A stretch of 13,266 bases of DNA. Origin: Salinisphaera sp. UBA6602. GTDB lineage: Bacteria; Pseudomonadota; Gammaproteobacteria; Nevskiales; Salinisphaeraceae. Under the pieces are notes generated by a model, which saw only the letters and a list, made by a program, of their open reading frames with translations, was not told the DNA's origin and did not search any database. Made by a program: the position numbers and the translations under genes. The stretch lies in assembly GCA_002433465.1 (NCBI GenBank), contig DJIE01000076.1, forward strand, positions 1 through 13,266, read 5' to 3'. This document shows, in pieces, positions 8,642-13,266 of the stretch (position 1 is the stretch's first letter; the number at the start of each line of letters is the position of its first letter).

Positions 8642-9657
8642 CACGATCCCTCCTACTGCTCGTGCTGGCGCTGACCAGCGTGCCCGTGATCGCGACGGCT
8701 GCGACCGGCAATTATGCCGAACGCCCGGAAGGCAAGGCCCTGCTCGAACGCCTCGAAAAAGCCGACGGGGTGGACATCGACGCGGCCCGCGCCCTGCTCG
8801 AAGACGCGCAATACCAGCCCAAGATCGTAGCCACCATGCGCAAGCCCGCCGAGCGCACGCTCACCTGGGCAGACTACCGGCCGATTTTTCTGCAGCCCGA
8901 ACGGGCACGCAAGGGCGCGGCCTATATCGAAGAGCACCGCGAGCTGTTCGACGGCGCGGTCGCCAAATACGGCGTGCCGGCCAATATCATCGCCGCCATT
9001 ATCGGCGTGGAAACCAAGTACGGCGCCTTTCTCGGCCGCGATCGCGTGCTCGACGCGCTGGCCACCCTGGGCTTCGACTACCCGGAGCGGTCGGACTATT
9101 TCATCAAGGAGCTGGAAAACTTCATCGTGCTCTGCGTCGAAGAAGACCTCGCCTGCGACCGCGAGATCGGCTCCTATGCCGGCGCCATGGGCCTGCCGCA
9201 GTTCATGCCGTCGAGCTATCGCGCCTATGCGGTGGACGGCAACGGCAACGGCAAGCGCGATCTGTGGGAAGAACCGGCCGATATCATCTACTCGGTGGCC
9301 AATTATCTGGCCGAACACGGCTGGGCCCGTGGCGAGCCGGTCGCGCTGCCGGCCTGGATCGGCAGCGACAAAAACCTGGATGCCATCGAACGCAGCAAAC
9401 GCAAGCCCGCCTATCGCTGGGACGCGCTCGACCAGCTGGGCGTACGCGTGGACGATCCGCCGGCCGCCGATGCCGAAGTCGGCCTGTTGCAGTTCGAAGG
9501 CGCCCAGGGCACCGAATACTGGCTGGGGCTGAACAACTTCTTCGTGATCACCACCTATAACCACAGCCCGCTGTATGCCATGGCCGTCTATCAGCTCGGC
9601 CAGGAGATCGCCTTCGCCCGCCAGAACGCTGCCACCGGCGGCAACACGGACCGATGA
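8638..9657 (+). CDS. mltB: MltB, lytic murein transglycosylase B
   Basis: MltB cleaves the MurNAc-GlcNAc bond with formation of a 1,6-anhydro end, making space for or recycling peptidoglycan in the periplasm. The 339-residue protein begins with a signal peptide (MTRSLLLLVLAL...ATA, cut near residue 21). Catalytic E125 lies in IIGVETKYG. AGAMGLPQFMPSSYRAYAVD (181-200) is the typical family-103 stretch. An EF-hand-like loop starts at D200 (D200, N202, N204, E211), as in the calcium site of E. coli Slt35. There is no cysteine lipobox, so unlike the E. coli lipoprotein it appears to be a soluble or loosely attached periplasmic enzyme. The start lies in an ATGA overlap with rodA. The frame is open further upstream, but that part lies inside rodA. 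Confidence 0.95.
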   Translation: MTRSLLLLVLALTSVPVIATAATGNYAERPEGKALLERLEKADGVDIDAARALLEDAQYQPKIVATMRKPAERTLTWADYRPIFLQPERARKGAAYIEEHRELFDGAVAKYGVPANIIAAIIGVETKYGAFLGRDRVLDALATLGFDYPERSDYFIKELENFIVLCVEEDLACDREIGSYAGAMGLPQFMPSSYRAYAVDGNGNGKRDLWEEPADIIYSVANYLAEHGWARGEPVALPAWIGSDKNLDAIERSKRKPAYRWDALDQLGVRVDDPPAADAEVGLLQFEGAQGTEYWLGLNNFFVITTYNHSPLYAMAVYQLGQEIAFARQNAATGGNTDR

Positions 9658-10676
9658 TCGGCGTGCGGCGCACACTGGTGCTGGCCGGTCTGGCCCTGAT
9701 CGTGGCGGGCTGCGCGAGCCAGCCGCGCGGTGGCTCGAGCGGCGGCTCGCCCTCTCCGCAAACGAGCAAGGGCGGCGGCTACTACCAGAACGACGGCCCG
9801 CCGGACGACGAGGATATCGATATCGACGCGATACCCGACGCCGTACCCCGCGACGAGCCGCCTTCGCGCTACGGCAACCCGGCCAGCTACGAAGCGCTTG
9901 GCAAAACGTATTACGTATTGCCGAGCGCGGCAGGCTTTACCCAGACCGGCCGCGCCAGCTGGTACGGCAAGCAGTTTCATGGCCGGCGTACCTCCAGCGG
10001 CGAGCCATACAACATGTTCAAGATGACCGCGGCGCATAAACGCCTGCCGGTACCCAGCTATGTCCGGGTCACGAATCTGGACAACGGCAAGCATGTCATC
10101 GTGCGCGTCAACGATCGCGGCCCGTTCCACGATGGCCGCATCATCGATCTGTCCTATGTTGCGGCACGGCGGCTCGACGTGGTCGCCCACGGCAGCGTGC
10201 CGGTACGTATCGAAACCGTCACGCCGGCGAGCCTGAAGGCCGAAAAGCGCGCGGCAGATCGCGGTACGCAGGTGGCCGACGCCACGCCGCCACTTCGCAG
10301 CCAGCCGTCGTACTCGTCAAACGTGCGCGCGCCGGCCGCAGCGCCCGCCCGCGCAACGCCAGCCGCGAACACGCCCGGCCGCGCCATTCAGGTTGCCAAC
10401 CGTACGAATGCCGCGCCCGCCGGCCCGTCTACGTCGAATCGCAGCGAGGGCACCCTCTATCTGCAGACCGGCGCCTTCGGCAACCCAACCAATGCGCAAC
10501 GTCTGAACCGGCGTCTACAGAACGCCGGCTTTGCCCAGGTGCGCGTGGTGAAGTCGGACGGCGCCACCCCGATCTATCGCGTTCAACTCGGACCCTATCC
10601 GGATGAACGCAGCCGTGCCCTGAACCGCCAGATTCTGCGCGAGCAGGGGTTTTCGGCCCAGGAAGTCGATCGTTAG
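9654..10676 (+). CDS. rlpA: RlpA, septal-ring lytic transglycosylase lipoprotein
   Basis: RlpA proteins bind peptide-free glycan at division sites and, in Pseudomonas aeruginosa, cleave it as lytic transglycosylases. The 340 residues begin with a lipoprotein signal, lipobox VAGC with C20. Alanine follows the cysteine, so outer-membrane sorting is expected. A low-complexity Ser/Gly/Asp linker leads to the double-psi beta-barrel domain (about 97-190). E117, H128 (TAAHK) and D154 (NDRGPF) have the spacing of the catalytic residues known in P. aeruginosa RlpA. An Ala/Pro/Arg-rich linker (about 205-262) precedes a C-terminal SPOR domain (about 265-338, LYLQTGAFGN). The start is in an ATGA overlap with mltB. 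Confidence 0.95.
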   Translation: MIGVRRTLVLAGLALIVAGCASQPRGGSSGGSPSPQTSKGGGYYQNDGPPDDEDIDIDAIPDAVPRDEPPSRYGNPASYEALGKTYYVLPSAAGFTQTGRASWYGKQFHGRRTSSGEPYNMFKMTAAHKRLPVPSYVRVTNLDNGKHVIVRVNDRGPFHDGRIIDLSYVAARRLDVVAHGSVPVRIETVTPASLKAEKRAADRGTQVADATPPLRSQPSYSSNVRAPAAAPARATPAANTPGRAIQVANRTNAAPAGPSTSNRSEGTLYLQTGAFGNPTNAQRLNRRLQNAGFAQVRVVKSDGATPIYRVQLGPYPDERSRALNRQILREQGFSAQEVDR

Positions 10677-10688
10677 CCCGAACCGCCC

Positions 10689-10713
10689 CGAAGCGCTAAA
10701 CTGGCGCGCTTCG
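10689..10713 (+). promoter_or_regulatory. Hairpin in the rlpA-dacA gap
   Basis: CGAAGCG (10689-10695) and CGCTTCG (10707-10713) form a perfect 7-bp stem with an 11-base loop, in the 73-base gap before dacA. No T-run follows immediately. The loop contains TAAACT (10697-10702), a 4-of-6 match to a -10 box, without a convincing -35 box. It may tune expression of dacA relative to rlpA; the role is unknown. Confidence 0.35.
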
Positions 10714-10749
10714 CAACCGTCCTTGTTTGTCCTTAAAGAGCCGAAGTCG

Positions 10750-11895
10750 ATGAGCCACGCGAAACGCCTGCTTTATCTCGTTTTTCTTTTCCTGGTCACG
10801 GCCGGTGCATGGGCCAAGCCGTTGCCGATTCCCGAACCGCCGAGCCTGGATGCGCGCAGCTATATCCTGATCGACTTCAACTCGGGCCAGGTGCTGGCGG
10901 CCAAGAACGCCGAACAGCGTGTCGAGCCGGCGAGCATCACCAAGCTGATGACGACCTATATCGTTTTCGATGAGCTCAAGAAAGGCAATATCTCGCTGGA
11001 CGACAAGGTCACCATCAGCGAAAAAGCCTGGCGCATGGGCGGCTCGAAGATGTTCATCGAAGTCGGTACGCAGGTATCGGTGGACGACCTGCTCCACGGC
11101 ATGGTGACCGCATCCGGCAACGACGCGACCGTGGCCCTTGCTGAATATGTCGGTGGCACGGAATCCACTTTTGCCGACTACATGAACCAGTACGCGCGCG
11201 AAATCGGCCTGGAGAACAGCCATTTCGTTGATGCCAGCGGCTGGCCGCATGAAAACCACTACATGTCGGCCCACGATATCGCGCGCCTGCTCAGCGCGAT
11301 CATTAGCGACTTCCCCGACCTGTATCAGCAATACTTCAACGAAAAGAAGTTCACATATAACGGTATCGAGCAGTACAACCGCAACTCGCTGCTGTGGTCG
11401 GACGAAAGCGTGGACGGCGGCAAGACCGGGCATACCGAAGCTGCCGGCTACTGCCTGTCGGCCTCGGCCAAGCGTGACGGCATGCGCACGATCGCGGTGG
11501 TCACGGGCACGAATTCCAACAATGCCCGCAAGGCGCAGACCGCGGCCCTGCTCAACTATGGTTTCCGCTTCTACGAAAGCGGCCATCTGTTCGATGCCGG
11601 CAAGCAGATCGCGGAAGTTCGCGTCTGGAAAGGTGACGACACCATGCTGCCCGTGGTCGCCAAGGGCGCTGTAGACGTGGCTTTTCCGCGCGGCCAGCGC
11701 GATGCGCTGACCACCAACGCCGAGCTGCCGTCCACCCTGCTCGCGCCGATCAAGAAAGGCGAGCGCCTGGGCACGCTGGAGATCAAGTACGACACGAAGA
11801 CGCTTGCGCAGGTGCCCCTGTTCGCCGGCAAGGACATCGAAAAAGGCGGCATCTTCCGCCAGCTCACCGACGAAGTGATGATGATGTTCGAATAA
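10750..11895 (+). CDS. dacA: PBP5-type D-alanyl-D-alanine carboxypeptidase
   Basis: DacA removes the terminal D-Ala from peptidoglycan pentapeptides at the periplasmic face of the inner membrane, limiting cross-linking and helping keep cell shape. The 381-residue protein has a signal peptide ending AWA (cut after residue 22). The class-C PBP motifs are SITK (62-65), SGN (122-124) and KTG (225-227), within a peptidase S11 domain. A beta-rich C-terminal domain (about 285-365) and a terminal amphipathic segment ending EVMMMFE probably anchor it to the membrane as in E. coli PBP5. The ATG at 10750 follows AAAGAG (10735-10740) by nine bases. A TTG at 10723 would extend the frame by nine residues but fits the signal peptide less well. 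Confidence 0.96.
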   Translation: MSHAKRLLYLVFLFLVTAGAWAKPLPIPEPPSLDARSYILIDFNSGQVLAAKNAEQRVEPASITKLMTTYIVFDELKKGNISLDDKVTISEKAWRMGGSKMFIEVGTQVSVDDLLHGMVTASGNDATVALAEYVGGTESTFADYMNQYAREIGLENSHFVDASGWPHENHYMSAHDIARLLSAIISDFPDLYQQYFNEKKFTYNGIEQYNRNSLLWSDESVDGGKTGHTEAAGYCLSASAKRDGMRTIAVVTGTNSNNARKAQTAALLNYGFRFYESGHLFDAGKQIAEVRVWKGDDTMLPVVAKGAVDVAFPRGQRDALTTNAELPSTLLAPIKKGERLGTLEIKYDTKTLAQVPLFAGKDIEKGGIFRQLTDEVMMMFE

Positions 11896-11912
11896 GCTGC
11901 AACGCCGGCTTA

Positions 11913-11945
11913 CGCCTGTGAATCGCGCAGGCGGGCCGGCCTGCG
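11913..11945 (+). promoter_or_regulatory. Two mutually exclusive hairpins in the dacA-dat gap
   Basis: CGCCTG (11913-11918) can pair with CAGGCG (11928-11933). Alternatively CGCAGGC (11926-11932) can pair with GCCTGCG (11939-11945). The two stems share 11928-11932 and exclude each other. No T-run follows either. This lies in the 88-base gap before dat and might modulate readthrough or access to the dat ribosome-binding site, but GC-rich sequence produces such pairings easily. Confidence 0.3.
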
Positions 11946-11983
11946 GTTCGAGCGAATGGCATGACCGGCCGGGAGTGGCACCG

Positions 11984-12829
11984 ATGAACACGGCTTTCGT
12001 GAACGGCGAGTTCCTGCCGTTGGCCCAGGCGCGCGTATCGGTGCTTGATCGCGGCTTTCTGTTCGCCGACAGCGTCTATGAAGTGGTGCCCTTCTATGCC
12101 GGCCGGGGCTTTCGACTGGATGAGCACCTGGATCGTCTGGCGCGCAGCCTGGGGCTGTTGCGTATCCGCGACCCTTACGATCGCCAGCGGTGGCACGGGA
12201 TCATCGCAGGGTTGATCGACGCCAATGGCGGCGGCGATCTTTCTTTGTATATCCAGGTGACCCGCGGCGCGCCGGCAAGGCGCGATCATCGTATTCCCGA
12301 CGACATCGAGCCCACGGTGGTGGCCTTCTGCCAGAGTCGCGCGCACGTGGACCCGGACGTACTGGCGCACGGGATCGCCGCGGTCACGCATGACGATACA
12401 CGCTGGCGCTACTGCACGATCAAATCGACTTCGCTGCTGGCCAACGTGCTGGCCGCCGACGCGGCTCGGGCGCAGGGCGCCAGCGAAGCACTGCTGGTGC
12501 GCGACGGCTGTATCCAGGAAGGGACATCCTCAAACGTATTCGCGGTAATCGACGATCGCCTGGTCACGCCAGCCCTGCGCGATACCATTCTGCCCGGCAT
12601 CACACGGGCGGCGGTGCTCGAACTCGCCGCGCGCGAGCAGGTCGAGCACGCGGAAGTCCAAACCCTTCTGCGAGAGGATCTGCAGCGCGCCAGCGAGATA
12701 TGGATCACCTCGTCGGTGCGCGAGATTTTCCCGGTAACCGAGCTCGATGGCGCGTGCGTGGGCAACGGCGAACCGGGCCCGCTCTGGACGCGCATGCACG
12801 CCGCGCTGCAAGCTATGACCCATGACTGA
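11984..12829 (+). CDS. dat: D-amino-acid aminotransferase (class-IV PLP enzyme)
   Basis: The enzyme probably interconverts D-alanine plus 2-oxoglutarate and pyruvate plus D-glutamate with PLP in the cytoplasm, supplying D-amino acids for peptidoglycan. The 281 residues match fold-type IV enzymes. K147 (CTIKSTSLLANV) is the PLP Schiff-base lysine and E179 (QEGTSSNVF) contacts the PLP ring nitrogen. Y32 (SVYEVV) and R100-x-H102 (RDH) match the carboxylate-recognition residues of Bacillus D-amino-acid transaminase with a constant shift of one or two positions. The RxH motif argues against branched-chain aminotransferase or aminodeoxychorismate lyase. The ATG at 11984 follows GGGAG (11971-11975) by eight bases; a GTG at 11918 is rejected. 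The gene overlaps ybeD by 8 bases. Confidence 0.88.
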   Translation: MNTAFVNGEFLPLAQARVSVLDRGFLFADSVYEVVPFYAGRGFRLDEHLDRLARSLGLLRIRDPYDRQRWHGIIAGLIDANGGGDLSLYIQVTRGAPARRDHRIPDDIEPTVVAFCQSRAHVDPDVLAHGIAAVTHDDTRWRYCTIKSTSLLANVLAADAARAQGASEALLVRDGCIQEGTSSNVFAVIDDRLVTPALRDTILPGITRAAVLELAAREQVEHAEVQTLLREDLQRASEIWITSSVREIFPVTELDGACVGNGEPGPLWTRMHAALQAMTHD

Positions 12830-13088
12830 GCAAGAAACCCTACTCGAATTCCCCTGCGAGTTTCCGATCAAGGCCTTTGGCAAGCATGCCGGCGATTTCG
12901 AAGAACATATCTATACGCTGATCAAGCAGCACGCCCCCGAACTCGAGCGCAGCGCGGTCAGCGCCCGCGACAGCCGCGGCGGCAAGTATCTGGCGGTGAC
13001 GGCCAACATCACGGCCCGCAGTCAGGCTCAGCTGGATGCGATCTACGGCGATCTGAGCAACGACAGCGCCGTGCTGATGGCGCTCTAG
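12822..13088 (+). CDS. ybeD: YbeD/DUF493 family protein
   Basis: This 88-residue protein belongs to the DUF493 (YbeD) family, small alpha-beta proteins with an ACT-like fold and no firm biochemical role. Matching features are LLEFPCEFPIKAFGK near the N-terminus (7-21), a QHAPEL segment, and SRGGKYLAVTANITA (51-65). The last resembles the SSKGNYHSVSITI stretch of E. coli YbeD. It sits between the dacA/dat genes and lipB, the usual gammaproteobacterial neighbourhood (dacA-ybeD-lipB). The ATG at 12822 overlaps the end of dat by 8 bases, and only one base separates its stop from the lipB ATG. Translation is therefore probably coupled on both sides. Confidence 0.92.
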   Translation: MTEQETLLEFPCEFPIKAFGKHAGDFEEHIYTLIKQHAPELERSAVSARDSRGGKYLAVTANITARSQAQLDAIYGDLSNDSAVLMAL

Positions 13089-13089
13089 C

Positions 13090-13266
13090 ATGGCCGCCCC
13101 GTTCATCGAGGTCACCCGTTTCGGCTGGGCACCCCAGCCCTATGAGCCGGTATGGCGGGCGATGCAGGATTTCGCCGAAACGCGCAATGACCAGAGCCAA
13201 GATGCGCTGTGGCTGCTCAATCACGCCCCGGTGTTCACCCAGGGCAAGAATGGCCGCGCCGAGCAC
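13090..13266 (+). CDS. lipB: LipB, octanoyl-[ACP]:protein N-octanoyltransferase (partial, C-terminus off the right edge)
   Basis: LipB moves octanoyl groups from acyl carrier protein to lipoyl domains of 2-oxoacid dehydrogenases and the glycine-cleavage H protein, the first step of endogenous lipoylation. Only the first 59 residues are present. They include the family-typical DALWLLNHAPVFTQGKNGRAEH region, matching the conserved HxPVxTxG-type block of LipB. The catalytic Cys and Lys lie beyond the window. The ATG at 13090 follows the ybeD TAG by one base. The Shine-Dalgarno sequence is weak, so coupling to ybeD is likely. A lipA gene would be expected next but is not visible. Confidence 0.9.
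   Translation, partial: MAAPFIEVTRFGWAPQPYEPVWRAMQDFAETRNDQSQDALWLLNHAPVFTQGKNGRAEH

Noticed and set aside
11918..11983. GTG start giving dat a 22-residue extension
   Set aside because: The family start motif (FVNGEF near the N-terminus) and a good ribosome-binding site favour the ATG at 11984.

Overview
The window is a dense, GC-rich bacterial chromosome segment. Every protein in it belongs to a conserved housekeeping family. The families and their order (gatCAB divergent from mreBCD, then mrdA-rodA-mltB-rlpA-dacA-dat-ybeD-lipB) point to a gammaproteobacterium, probably an early-branching or halophilic lineage. The genus cannot be fixed from this sequence alone. No IS element, phage gene, CRISPR array, tRNA or rRNA was seen, and nothing suggests recent horizontal transfer.

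Layout. Positions 1-2661 (minus strand) carry gatC-gatA-gatB, the tRNA-dependent amidotransferase; gatB runs off the left edge. Positions 2662-2912 are a divergent control region with two back-to-back sigma70-like promoters. The mreB leader there contains a strong intrinsic-terminator hairpin. From 2913 to the right edge all genes are on the plus strand: mreB, mreC, mreD, mrdA (PBP2), rodA, mltB, rlpA, dacA (PBP5), dat (D-amino-acid aminotransferase), ybeD (DUF493) and the start of lipB.

How the genes work together. MreB filaments, MreC, MreD, the SEDS glycosyltransferase RodA and the transpeptidase PBP2 form the elongasome that inserts new lateral-wall peptidoglycan. MltB and RlpA are lytic transglycosylases and DacA is a D,D-carboxypeptidase, so synthesis and trimming enzymes lie in one array. 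Dat makes or interconverts D-alanine and D-glutamate, which are peptidoglycan precursors. LipB (lipoate attachment) and YbeD are common downstream neighbours of dacA in gammaproteobacteria. Many junctions overlap (TAATG, ATGA or 8 nt), implying translational coupling. The larger gaps (mreB/mreC, mreD/mrdA, rlpA/dacA, dacA/dat) mostly hold hairpins that could set segmental expression levels.

I found no unknown protein system. The most interesting features are regulatory: the terminator inside the mreB leader with a mutually exclusive upstream hairpin, the adjacent divergent promoters, and the tandem hairpins between mreB and mreC.
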